Part shown: piece by piece, positions 53,370-61,900 of the stretch
How the letters are laid out: each line of letters starts with the position of its first letter
Position numbering within the stretch: position 1 is the first letter of the stretch
From: JABCPE02 sp963530615
Lineage (GTDB): Bacteria > Bacteroidota > Bacteroidia > Flavobacteriales > Weeksellaceae
Direction of reading: 5' to 3'
Assembly (NCBI GenBank): GCA_963530615.1
Contig: CAUSDX010000003.1
Location: 62,001 to 126,000 of the forward strand
DNA: 64,000 nucleotides
Program-made: the position numbers and the translations under genes
Notes under the pieces: generated by a model
What the model saw: the letters and a program-made list of their open reading frames with translations, nothing else
The model's database searches: none
Told to the model about the DNA's origin: nothing

Positions 53370-54215
53370 ATGTTTGCATTTATTATCAACCCCTATTCCG
53401 CAAAAAAAGAATACAAAGGCTTTTTAAAAGAACTCAAAAAAAAAGTTCCTAACCCTCACTATATCGTCTCTAAATCTATAGAAGATACTTATCAATTTAT
53501 TGATGAAAACAAAGAGCAAGTGGATATTTTTATCGCTGTGGGAGGAGATGGTACAATCTCTACTATTGCACAAAAATTGGTAAATACAGATAAAATTTTA
53601 GGAATTTTCCCTGCGGGTTCAGGAAATGGTTTCGCCAATGAAACTCAATTTTCTACGAATTTAGACGAACTTTTAGCAAAAATCGAGAAAAAAAACTTCA
53701 GAGCGATAGACACTTTTTTAGTAAATGATAAGTTCTCTATCAATATTTCTGGTGCAGGATTTGATGGAACTGTCGCCCGTGAATTTGAAAAAACCAGCCG
53801 AGGTTTTGCGAATTATATGAAAACTGTGGTAGAACTTTTTTATAGTTTCAAACCCATTAAAATCACTTTCAAAACGAAAGAGCATGAAACATACAGCGGT
53901 GAATATCTGATGATTAACATTGCAAACACCAAACAATTTGGCAATAATGCCTATATCGCACCATTTGCAGATATTACCGATGGATTGGTTGACATCGTTT
54001 TAGTAAAAAAATTCCCTCTCACTTATGCCATGCCATTCGTTTTCAAGATGTTTGCCAAAACTTTACAAAAAGATGAGTATATTCAATATTTTTCGGCATC
54101 AGAAATAGAGTTTGAGTTAGATACAGATACTTGGCATATTGATGGTGAATATACCGCTCTGAGCTCCCCTATTAAAATAAAAGTTATCCCTAAAAGCTTA
54201 AATATTCTCATTTAG
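53370..54215 (+). CDS. Diacylglycerol kinase-family lipid kinase (YegS/BmrU-like)
   Basis: 281 residues. DAGK catalytic signs: NPYSAKK near the start, GGDGTISTIAQ, GSGNGFANE, ISGAGFDGTVARE, and DGEYTALSSPIKI at the end. It should phosphorylate a diacylglycerol, sphingolipid or similar lipid. Cytoplasmic, membrane-associated. TAACTTTG (53332-53339) 30 bases upstream is a possible -7 box. The esterase gene follows 22 bases later. The 177-base gap before it is shared with the divergent RsmI-like gene and holds nothing else that I can see. Confidence 0.9.
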   Translation: MFAFIINPYSAKKEYKGFLKELKKKVPNPHYIVSKSIEDTYQFIDENKEQVDIFIAVGGDGTISTIAQKLVNTDKILGIFPAGSGNGFANETQFSTNLDELLAKIEKKNFRAIDTFLVNDKFSINISGAGFDGTVAREFEKTSRGFANYMKTVVELFYSFKPIKITFKTKEHETYSGEYLMINIANTKQFGNNAYIAPFADITDGLVDIVLVKKFPLTYAMPFVFKMFAKTLQKDEYIQYFSASEIEFELDTDTWHIDGEYTALSSPIKIKVIPKSLNILI

Positions 54216-54237
54216 AATTGAAAAAAATAATTTACAT

Positions 54238-55221
54238 ATGAACAAAATTTTTTACTCAGCATTATTTATTTTAGCAAGTATCTATTGTGAAGCTCAAAAT
54301 ATTCCGCTTTCTTCACAAAATAAAAATACCAATAATCCTACCTGGGATACCTCCTACGGTGGTGCAGACAAAAGTTTTGATACTGAACTTTTAAGATTAA
54401 GGGAAATTATGGCTCCCCAATTCCAAACTCTGGAATTTTATGATGAAATTACGGGACGAACAATGACTTATAATCTCTTTATTCCTAAAAACTATAATGC
54501 TAAAAAATCTTACCCTTTGGTTCTTTTCATGGGAGATGCCAGCACTACTGGGAAAGGAGCAATGTCTCCACTAAAACAAGGGTATGGCGGATTTATCTGG
54601 GTAATGGATGAAACTCAAAAAGAAAATCCAAGTTTTGTTTTAGTTCCTGCATTTAATGGTCCTGAAAATGTAACCAATGACCAATGGCAAGTAACCGAAG
54701 AAGCTAATATAGCAATGAGATTACTTCAAAAAACCATTCAAGAATATAGCATAGATAAAAACCGATTATATACCACTGGTCAATCTATGGGAGGAATGAT
54801 TTCTTTCCACTTTAATGTAAAATATCCTGATGTTTTTGCGGCATCTCTATTCGTAGGTAGCCAATGGGACTCTAATGTTTTAGCACCTTTGGCAAAGAAA
54901 AAATTCTTTTATATCATCTCTACTGCTGACCCCAAAGCATCCGTAGGAATGAATGCTCTTAGTCAAGTTTTAGAAAAAGAAAAAACAAAATTCGGAGAGA
55001 TAGAGTTTTCTGCACAGCTTCCTATAAAAGAACAAAATGCCAAAATAAAAGCTTTAATCAAAGAAGGATATAATATTAACTTTGTGAGATTTACTCCAAA
55101 TACCGTAGTTCCAGAAATAGCACAAGGGTGGAAAGGAGCAGAGCATATGTATTCTTTTGATTATGCTTATAAACTCAAAAGCGTGAGAGATTGGCTATTC
55201 AAACAAAGAAAAAACAAATAA
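54238..55221 (+). CDS. Secreted alpha/beta-hydrolase (PHB-depolymerase/phospholipase-like esterase)
   Basis: 327 residues. Signal peptide 1-19 (CEA-Q). The nucleophile elbow is GQSMGG (serine), with the oxyanion region YPLVLFMGDAS and a late catalytic His in GAEHMYSFDYAY. Preceding TGRTMTYNLFIPKNYN is typical of the LpqC/esterase-D-like exported group. Substrate unknown: ester-linked polymer, lipid or peptide are all possible. A terminator follows. Confidence 0.85.
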   Translation: MNKIFYSALFILASIYCEAQNIPLSSQNKNTNNPTWDTSYGGADKSFDTELLRLREIMAPQFQTLEFYDEITGRTMTYNLFIPKNYNAKKSYPLVLFMGDASTTGKGAMSPLKQGYGGFIWVMDETQKENPSFVLVPAFNGPENVTNDQWQVTEEANIAMRLLQKTIQEYSIDKNRLYTTGQSMGGMISFHFNVKYPDVFAASLFVGSQWDSNVLAPLAKKKFFYIISTADPKASVGMNALSQVLEKEKTKFGEIEFSAQLPIKEQNAKIKALIKEGYNINFVRFTPNTVVPEIAQGWKGAEHMYSFDYAYKLKSVRDWLFKQRKNK

Positions 55222-55225
55222 TATA

Positions 55226-55256
55226 AAAAGCGTTCAATTTTTGAACGCTTTTTTGA
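55226..55256. terminator. Terminator between the esterase and E2 genes
   Basis: AAAAGCGTTCAA/TTGAACGCTTTT, a 12-bp stem with a three-base loop and a T6 tract, between converging genes. Confidence 0.88.
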
Positions 55257-55264
55257 ATATACTA

Positions 55265-56566
55265 TTAAATCTCGGTATTCAAATCAAATTCTTCTAAATA
55301 ATCATGCACTCGTTTTAAGAAAAGTCCTCCTAATGAACCATCTACTACTCTATGGTCATAAGAATGAGACATGAACATTTTTTGTCTAATTGCAATTACA
55401 TCTCCATCAGAAGTCTCTAATACAGCTGGTTTTTTAACAATTGCCCCAATGGCTAAGATTGCAACTTGTGGCTGGAGGATAATTGGTGTCCCCATCAGAT
55501 TTCCAAAAGTTCCGATATTAGAAATTGTATAAGTAGCCCCTTGAATATCTTGCGGAGCTAATTTCTTATTTCTTGCTTTGTATACTAAATCATTAATAGC
55601 CTTTGCCAATCCACTTAAACTTAATTGGTCTGCATTTTTAATAACAGGCACTATCAAATTCCCATCTGGTAATGCCGTTGCTATCCCTATATTGATATTT
55701 TTTCTCTTAATGATTTTATCACCATCTACTGAAACATTAATCATTGGGAAATCTTGAATAGCCTTAACTACTGCTCTTACAAAAATCGGCATGTAGGTTA
55801 ATTTTACCCCTTCTCTTTTTTCAAATGCATCTTTCTTTTTACCTCTCCATTTTACAATATTTGTAACATCACTTTCTATGAAAGAACTTACATGTGGAGA
55901 AATCTGCTTACTCATCAGCATATTTTCAGCAATAATCTTTCTCATTCTATCCATTTGGATAATCTCATCTCCGTCATTCGTAGTAATTACAGGAGCTGGT
56001 GATACAAGTTTAGATTCTTCCCTTTGTGGCATTGCAGGTTTTTGCTCTTCTACTTTTCCTCTATTATTGACAAATTCTAAAATATCCTCTTTAGTTATCC
56101 TTCCCTCTAAACCTCTTCCTTTGATTTGTCTTAATTCTTCTTCGGAAATATTTTCTTCTTGGATAATAGACCTAACCAACGGCGAAAGATTTAACCCCTC
56201 AACATTTGATAATATATTTGGAGTTGATACTTGAAGTGGCTTTTCTAAAACCTCTACCACTTCTTTTTCTACCTCTTCAGAAATAACAACTTGAGATTCT
56301 GAAATAACATCACTTACTTCTTCTCCTTCAATTTCTAAAATGGCAATAGGCTCACCAACTTTGGCTATCTCATCTTTTTCCTTTAATATTTTGACTATTC
56401 TCCCTGAAACAGGCGTAGGAACATCGGAATCCACCTTATCCGTAGCTATTTCTACCACACTATCATCTTCATTCACAAAATCTCCTTCCTTAAAAAGCCA
56501 ACCAATAATTGTAGCTTCCATCACTCCTTCTCCCATAGAAGGTAACAATAATTTATGCTCTGCCAT
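55265..56566 (-). CDS. 2-oxoacid dehydrogenase E2 (dihydrolipoamide acyltransferase)
   Basis: 433 residues from ATG 56566, where MAEHKLLLPSMGEG begins the lipoyl domain; an in-frame ATG 24 bases upstream adds non-homologous residues. Lipoyl-Lys44 is in EIATDKVDSDVP. A peripheral subunit-binding domain spans about 135-170 (SPLVRSIIQEENI...GRGLEGRITKEDIL), after an acidic linker. The catalytic core has SHSYDHRVVDGSLGG near the end. Spacing favours the branched-chain 2-oxoacid or a generic acyl complex; E1 and E3 are not beside it. It follows the purine phosphorylase gene on the same strand. Confidence 0.92.
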   Translation of the reverse strand: MAEHKLLLPSMGEGVMEATIIGWLFKEGDFVNEDDSVVEIATDKVDSDVPTPVSGRIVKILKEKDEIAKVGEPIAILEIEGEEVSDVISESQVVISEEVEKEVVEVLEKPLQVSTPNILSNVEGLNLSPLVRSIIQEENISEEELRQIKGRGLEGRITKEDILEFVNNRGKVEEQKPAMPQREESKLVSPAPVITTNDGDEIIQMDRMRKIIAENMLMSKQISPHVSSFIESDVTNIVKWRGKKKDAFEKREGVKLTYMPIFVRAVVKAIQDFPMINVSVDGDKIIKRKNINIGIATALPDGNLIVPVIKNADQLSLSGLAKAINDLVYKARNKKLAPQDIQGATYTISNIGTFGNLMGTPIILQPQVAILAIGAIVKKPAVLETSDGDVIAIRQKMFMSHSYDHRVVDGSLGGLFLKRVHDYLEEFDLNTEI

Positions 56567-56603
56567 AATCTTGTCTTTAATCAATGACAAATATAAGAAT
56601 TTA

Positions 56604-57422
56604 TTATTTATATTCCTTAACTAGACCTTTTACAATTTTTATCACCGATGGCATCGCAGTATCAGCTGCCTTTAAAACTTCTTCATGAGAAACATTAAAT
56701 GCTATTTCTGGCCCTCCCAAATCTGTGATAATGGAAATACAGAAACAATCCATTCCCATATGTTTCGCGACAATCACTTCTGGAACAGTACTCATTCCTA
56801 CGGCATCTCCACCAATGTAACGAACCAATCCATACTCAGCTGGAGTTTCAAATGTAGGCCCTTGCAACGCTACATACACACCTTTATGAACGGGGATTTC
56901 ATTCTGCTGTGCCACACTTTCTGCTATTGACAACATTTTTCTATTATAAGGCTCTGACATGTCTACAAATCTAGGCCCTAATTCATCAATATTTTTACCT
57001 CTTAAAGGATGTTCTGGCATCATATTGATATGGTCATTCACAAGCATAATATCTGCTACCTTAAAATTAGGATTTACCCCCCCAGAAGCATTAGATAAAA
57101 TCAAATTTTTAATTCCTAAAAGATGAAAAACTCGGAAAGGAAATGTCACCGTATCCATAGAGTGTCCTTCATAGTAATGGAATCTCCCACTCATCATCAA
57201 TACTTTTCTTCCTTCCAAAACTCCGTAAATTAACTTGCCTCCATGACCTACTACTGTAGTCTGAGGGAAATTAGGAATATCCTGATAATCAAAAACATGA
57301 ATAGCTTCTACCTCATCTTTTAATTTTCCTAATCCTGAGCCTAAAACAATCGCAAACTCGGGAGTATCCTTGATGACATCTTGAATGAAACTTGCCGTTT
57401 CTTTAATTTTTTCTAATAACAT
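56604..57422 (-). CDS. Purine-nucleoside phosphorylase (trimeric, PNP family)
   Basis: 272 residues. Trimeric PNP signs: VLGSGLGKLKDE phosphate loop, TTVVGHGGKLIYG, GRFHYYEGHSMD, LSNASGGVNP, GPTFETPAEY, DAVGMSTVPEVIVAKHMG and the base-binding Asn in SIITDLGGPEIAFN. It cleaves inosine and guanosine with phosphate in purine salvage. Its start overlaps the end of lpxK by 20 bases, implying co-transcription. Confidence 0.93.
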   Translation of the reverse strand: MLLEKIKETASFIQDVIKDTPEFAIVLGSGLGKLKDEVEAIHVFDYQDIPNFPQTTVVGHGGKLIYGVLEGRKVLMMSGRFHYYEGHSMDTVTFPFRVFHLLGIKNLILSNASGGVNPNFKVADIMLVNDHINMMPEHPLRGKNIDELGPRFVDMSEPYNRKMLSIAESVAQQNEIPVHKGVYVALQGPTFETPAEYGLVRYIGGDAVGMSTVPEVIVAKHMGMDCFCISIITDLGGPEIAFNVSHEEVLKAADTAMPSVIKIVKGLVKEYK

Positions 57423-58431
57423 AATTCAAAATTATTTGGTTAAATTCTTCTTTATTTTTTATTTCTGTGTTAATTCCCCAATAAAATAGTTTTTCCCAAA
57501 AATACTCAAAACTCATTAATCTTGTGTAATCCTTTTCTGTGGTCAAAATCAATTTATTTTCTCCCATTTTCTTGTATTCATCTGCTATTTTTTTAATATC
57601 TTCTTGAGAAAAAGAATGATGGTCTCGGAATTTGAGGTGCTTCACATTCTGTGTATATTGGGATAATTCCTCCACCAAAGGAGTTGAATTTGCAATTCCT
57701 GTTATCAGCAAAACTTCATAATCCGTTAATTTTTCTATGGATATTTGACCATATTTTGATTGTAAATTCTCATCATATTGAATTGATGAAAAAAATACCT
57801 TTTGTCCATATCTTGGTTTTATTTTAGCAATATAATTCTGCTCTTGCTCTTGTGTCAAATCCTTTGGACATTTGGTTACCATAATAATATCCGCTCTCTT
57901 AGACCCATTTCTAGACTCTCTCAAATCTCCTGCGGGGAGTAGAAAATCATTGAAATAAGGTTCATTATAATCCGTCAAAAGAATGTTAAACCCTGGCTTT
58001 ATCGCCCTATGCTGATAACTATCATCTAAAACCAAGAGTTCTAAATCCATATCTGCAATAATTTTCTTCGCTCCCTTTACCCTATCTTCACATACAGCTA
58101 TTGCAAATTTATTCTTAAACCTCTGAAAAAGTTGCATTGCTTCATCCCCTACCATTTGATAATTACTCTCATAATTAACAATATAATACCCCTTGGTTTT
58201 TCTTCCATAACCACGAGAAAGAATACCCATTCTAAAATTATTAGATAATAATTTTACTAGATACATCACCATTGGAGATTTCCCTGAACCCCCTACCGAT
58301 AAGTTCCCTACACCAATAATAGGAACCCTAAACCTCACTGATTTAAAAATTCCAAAATCATACATTTTATTTCTTATTGCAGTAATTAAATGATAAACTA
58401 CCGCCAAAGGATAAAAATACCATCGCTTCAT
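57403..58431 (-). CDS. lpxK: Tetraacyldisaccharide 4'-kinase
   Basis: 342 residues from ATG 58431 (MKRWYFYPLAVVYHL). The ATG at 58440 falls inside a TATTTTTG box (58438-58445, minus strand), so 58431 is preferred and the mRNA leader may be almost absent. An N-terminal membrane helix, then Walker A GNLSVGGSGKSP, LSRGYGRKTKG, the DDSYQHR substrate motif (LVLDDSYQHRAIKP) and GIANS are all LpxK signs. It phosphorylates the lipid A disaccharide at the 4' position on the inner membrane, so the organism makes lipid A-based LPS. Confidence 0.94.
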   Translation of the reverse strand: MKRWYFYPLAVVYHLITAIRNKMYDFGIFKSVRFRVPIIGVGNLSVGGSGKSPMVMYLVKLLSNNFRMGILSRGYGRKTKGYYIVNYESNYQMVGDEAMQLFQRFKNKFAIAVCEDRVKGAKKIIADMDLELLVLDDSYQHRAIKPGFNILLTDYNEPYFNDFLLPAGDLRESRNGSKRADIIMVTKCPKDLTQEQEQNYIAKIKPRYGQKVFFSSIQYDENLQSKYGQISIEKLTDYEVLLITGIANSTPLVEELSQYTQNVKHLKFRDHHSFSQEDIKKIADEYKKMGENKLILTTEKDYTRLMSFEYFWEKLFYWGINTEIKNKEEFNQIILNYVIRKN

Positions 58432-58512
58432 AAGGCACAAAAATACTGATTTTTATCATTATGATTATTAATTGTCTAAATATTTCATAAATTTACATAA
58501 AAATATTACGAT

Positions 58513-59691
58513 ATGAACAAAAAATTCATCATGCTTCTAGTAATAGCAGGAGCATTATTAACAAATTGTAGCAGTAGAGATGAACACGATGTAACCAACT
58601 CTAATTCACAGGAAAACACTCAAAAACCTACTCCTCCAAAATCATCTACTCCTACTGATGAAAGACCCACTGATCAACAAATTGGACAAAGAACATATGC
58701 ACAAAGATGGAAAGTAGATAAAGACACCTATCTAGAGAATATTGATATTGCAGGTCTCTATAATAACAACATATCTAATGTACTTGAAGGATTAAAAAAA
58801 TCAGTAGAATTTGCAACTCTTACATTTGATCAGAAATACTATGTTCTCAAAGATGAGGATATAAAAAATTTAACTATTACTGATTTGAAATATGATGGGC
58901 AACATATTACTTTTTACACCCAATATAAAAATATAAAAAGTACTACTAAAAGTTCGTTAGAATTTAATGATAGAGATTTCTACAATAAAAAAATCACCGT
59001 TAATAGTAAATATGTATCCACAAAATATATGCGCGGAATTTATGAATATTTACCTTTAAATTTAGGGGATTTATTGAATTATGATGAAAAAAGATATCAA
59101 ATAAACTATGTTGCTGATTCAAAAAGTAGAAGTGATTATAGCAATAATTTTAGTATAAAAATAGAAATTATCGATAAGAAAATTTCCTCTAATAGTTCCA
59201 AGAATACTTTTGAAATCGATAAGAATATTGAAAAATTCAAAACTCTAAAAGAGCTTGCCGATGATTTAATGATTGTAGATTCGGGAGAACTTAGAAAAAG
59301 AGCCAAAGAAATCATAAATAAAAATCCTAATAAAACAGATTTTACTAATGATTTAAAAGGTTATTTTTTCAATTCTTGGTATAATCTTATTTCTATATCC
59401 TTAAAATCTGATCCTAAACAAACATTATCCATAAACGGTAACAGTTCATTACATAGAAAAATATTCGGTTCACGAGAGCATTTGGACATCTATTTAGAAG
59501 CACCTAGATTTATTCTTACTTCTGCTATATTAGAAGGAAATAATTTAAAAATAAAAATAAAGCTTCAACAGGCAAATGATGTTACTATAGATAAAGAATA
59601 TAATCTTACAATGCCTAATATAAAAGGAGTCAATAATGTTATCCCTCTTATTCCTGGAAAAGTTATTGATGACCCTGCTGATATTGCGTAA
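58513..59691 (+). CDS. Lipoprotein of unknown function
   Basis: 392 residues. Lipobox LLTNC (Cys19), then a low-complexity Ser/Thr/Pro/Asn/Gln spacer (about 20-65) that could reach away from the membrane. The mature domain starts near WKVDKDTYLENID and is Lys/Asn/Ile-rich with many beta-strand-like segments. No family recognised. The residues after Cys19 are Ser-Ser-Arg-Asp-Glu, an acidic tract after the lipidated Cys that some Bacteroidota use as a surface-export signal; suggestive only. It is flanked by a promoter-poor 72-base gap and a terminator. Confidence 0.7.
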   Translation: MNKKFIMLLVIAGALLTNCSSRDEHDVTNSNSQENTQKPTPPKSSTPTDERPTDQQIGQRTYAQRWKVDKDTYLENIDIAGLYNNNISNVLEGLKKSVEFATLTFDQKYYVLKDEDIKNLTITDLKYDGQHITFYTQYKNIKSTTKSSLEFNDRDFYNKKITVNSKYVSTKYMRGIYEYLPLNLGDLLNYDEKRYQINYVADSKSRSDYSNNFSIKIEIIDKKISSNSSKNTFEIDKNIEKFKTLKELADDLMIVDSGELRKRAKEIINKNPNKTDFTNDLKGYFFNSWYNLISISLKSDPKQTLSINGNSSLHRKIFGSREHLDIYLEAPRFILTSAILEGNNLKIKIKLQQANDVTIDKEYNLTMPNIKGVNNVIPLIPGKVIDDPADIA

Positions 59692-59711
59692 AAAAATATC
59701 TTTATATCCTT

Positions 59712-59756
59712 AAAAAATAAAAGCAATCCAAAATAGGATTGCTTTTATTTTTTAAT
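59712..59756. terminator. Terminator between the lipoprotein and RNase E/G genes
   Basis: AAAAAATAAAAGCAATCC/GGATTGCTTTTATTTTTT, an 18-bp stem with a six-base loop; serves both convergent genes and reaches into the last codons of the RNase gene. Confidence 0.87.
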
Positions 59757-61314
59757 AAGAGTGATTCATTAACTCTTTCTTACTATCGTTATAAAGTCTA
59801 TATTCCAAATACTTAAAAGAATCTCGTGGGATAATCGTTACCCATCTATTATACCTAAATAACCATTTCATTCTAATGCTAGTTAGCCAACCTTTTGTAA
59901 GATAAGCTTCAACAAAAGGATGAACATGTAGATATAATCTTCCTTTTTCATGAATTATATGACTTTTAATGGCTTCTTCCATTTGCTCTATAATCACAAT
60001 AGGAGCACTTATTTCTCCTATTTCATTAGGGTTTTCTTCCTTAGTATCTATTACCTTTTCTGGGCGCACTCGTTGTCTTGTAATTTGTATTAAACCAAAT
60101 TTACTCGGTGGGAGAATCTTATGACGAGCCTTATCTCGTTTCATCTCCTCTTTCAGATGATCATAAAGTTCCTTACGATGATCGGTATTAGGCATATCAA
60201 TAAAATCTACTACGATAATTCCGCCCATATCTCTAAGTCTCAACTGACGAGCTATTTCTGTAGCTGCTACTTTATTTACCATAAGAGCATGCCCTTTATT
60301 TGCTTGACTTCCAAGAGATATATTATTCCCTGAATTTACATCTATTACATGAAGAGCTTCTGTATGCTCTATCACTAAATAAGCTCCTTTGGAACTAGGG
60401 ATATTCACATGCTTTCCGAAAGACTGTTTCAGCTGTTTCTCTACATTATAATACTCTAATAACGGAATATGAGAATCATAAAACTGAACTATTTTTTTGC
60501 TTTCAGGCGAGATTACCTCCAGATAATTTCGCATATCACTGACCATCTGCTCATCATCGCAAATAATACTTACAAAATCTTGGTTAAAATTATCTCTCAG
60601 AATAGCAGAGGCTCTATCTTCCTCATTTAACACCTTAGAAGGCACTTTATTTTTCTGAATATTTTTAAAACAAACATTCCATTTTTCTATAAGCTGATTC
60701 ATATCATTATGAAGTTCAGCTACTTTTTTACCTTCTGCTACAGTTCTTATAATTACCCCAAAACCTTCTGGCTTAATACTTTCTATTAAAGTTTTCAGCC
60801 TAATTTTTTCTTGACTATCCTTTATCTTTTTTGAAACTGAAATCTTTTGGTCAAAAGGAATTAAAACCAAATATCTGCCCGTTAAGGAAATTTGCGTAGA
60901 TACTCTCGGCCCTTTTGTAGAAATAGGTTCTTTTGTGATTTGTAAAAGCACTTCATCTCCTGCAGATAAAACTTTATCTATTGTTCCATGCTTATCTATT
61001 TCATTCTCAATAGGAAATGCTTTAAGACTTGGAGTTTGTATTTTTTTATGTAAAATCCCTTTCAAGAGATTTTGGTAAGTTCTAAATTCTGGACCTAAAT
61101 CTTGATAATGCAAGAATGCATCTTTATCATAACCTATATTGACAAATGCTGCATTAAGATTAGGAGCTAATTTTTTAACCTTACCTACAAAAATATCTCC
61201 AACTACATAATCACTACTTTGTTCTTCTACATGAAGTTCAAAAAGTCTTCCATCTTCTATAAGAGCAATTTTAGAAGCCTCATCTTCACATGATATAATC
61301 AATTCTTTCTTCAT
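59752..61314 (-). CDS. rng: Ribonuclease E/G family protein
   Basis: 520 residues, RNase G size without the long RNase E tail. An S1 domain lies at about 37-120 (GDIFVGKVKKLAPNLNAAFV...); the catalytic DNase-I-like part has HVIDVNSGNN and GGIIVVDFIDMP with the Mg-binding Asp residues. The zinc-link CPxC motif between catalytic and dimer parts is not present, the region reading TRQRVRPEKVID. It starts 97 bases after the tiny basic protein gene. Expected to start mRNA decay and process rRNA. Confidence 0.9.
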   Translation of the reverse strand: MKKELIISCEDEASKIALIEDGRLFELHVEEQSSDYVVGDIFVGKVKKLAPNLNAAFVNIGYDKDAFLHYQDLGPEFRTYQNLLKGILHKKIQTPSLKAFPIENEIDKHGTIDKVLSAGDEVLLQITKEPISTKGPRVSTQISLTGRYLVLIPFDQKISVSKKIKDSQEKIRLKTLIESIKPEGFGVIIRTVAEGKKVAELHNDMNQLIEKWNVCFKNIQKNKVPSKVLNEEDRASAILRDNFNQDFVSIICDDEQMVSDMRNYLEVISPESKKIVQFYDSHIPLLEYYNVEKQLKQSFGKHVNIPSSKGAYLVIEHTEALHVIDVNSGNNISLGSQANKGHALMVNKVAATEIARQLRLRDMGGIIVVDFIDMPNTDHRKELYDHLKEEMKRDKARHKILPPSKFGLIQITRQRVRPEKVIDTKEENPNEIGEISAPIVIIEQMEEAIKSHIIHEKGRLYLHVHPFVEAYLTKGWLTSIRMKWLFRYNRWVTIIPRDSFKYLEYRLYNDSKKELMNHSY

Positions 61315-61411
61315 TTTTTTGGCTTTCTATTTTTTTTTACTTTTTAATAGCAAAAATATAGCTGGGACACAAGAGTTCTCAACTATATTTTTATCTTTCA
61401 CACCTAAAAGA

Positions 61412-61504
61412 CTATTTTTTCTTTTTATGTCTATTTAGTCTTCTTCTTTTCTTTCTCTTGTGGGTAGCCACCTTATGTCTTTTTCTTTTCTTTCCGCTTG
61501 GCAT
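61412..61504 (-). CDS. Very short basic protein (30 aa), probably ribosome-associated
   Basis: Read directly from the sequence: an ATG at 61502-61504 on the minus strand opens 30 codons to a TAG at 61412. The product begins MPSGKKRKRHKVATHK and ends RHKKKK, so over half its residues are Lys, Arg or His. I recognise this as a short, strongly conserved protein of Bacteroidota that is often left unannotated and lies between HU and the RNase E/G gene, as here. Size and charge are those of small ribosomal proteins, which is an inference; it may belong to the lineage-specific ribosomal set. Confidence 0.75.
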   Translation of the reverse strand: MPSGKKRKRHKVATHKRKKRRRLNRHKKKK

Positions 61505-61550
61505 AGCTTTAATGTTTTATATCTTGTTATTACTCAGTGAATTATTTTTC

Positions 61551-61841
61551 TTATTTTACTTTTACTCTTGTTTTTACTCTATCCATAAAAGTTTTAGAAG
61601 GTTTAAATGCAGGAATATTGTGTGCAGGGATTTTGACTGCCGTATTTTTAGATATATTCCTACCTATTTTTGCGGCTCTTGTCTTAATAATAAAAGAACC
61701 AAAACCTCTCAAATATACATTATCCCCCTCATACATGGCCCCTCTTATCTCTTTCATAAAAGCCTCCACTATTTTTTGAGTTTCGTTTTTCTCTGTCCCC
61801 AACTTATTCGATATCGCATTTACTAACTCTGCTTTTGTCAT
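61551..61841 (-). CDS. HU family DNA-binding protein
   Basis: 96 residues from ATG 61841 (MTKAELVNAISNKL); an upstream in-frame ATG at 61961 lies beyond the promoter and is rejected. HU/IHF core: GDNVYLRGFGSFIIKTRAAKIGRN, the basic arm with KIPAHNIPAFKPSK. It bends and compacts DNA as a dimer. The gene has a good promoter at 61870-61900 and may be co-transcribed with the tiny basic protein gene and the RNase gene downstream. Confidence 0.93.
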   Translation of the reverse strand: MTKAELVNAISNKLGTEKNETQKIVEAFMKEIRGAMYEGDNVYLRGFGSFIIKTRAAKIGRNISKNTAVKIPAHNIPAFKPSKTFMDRVKTRVKVK

Positions 61842-61869
61842 TTCCTTTTTTGTTTTTATTTTTGGTGTG

Positions 61870-61900
61870 CAAATATATAAAAAATTTGAAAACAATTCAA
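61870..61900 (-). promoter_or_regulatory. Promoter of the HU gene
   Basis: On the minus strand TTG (61898-61900), a 20-base spacer and TATATTTG (61870-61877), a perfect -7 box. The leader is about 20-25 bases. It overlaps the likely 5' end of the divergent mutY. Confidence 0.7.
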
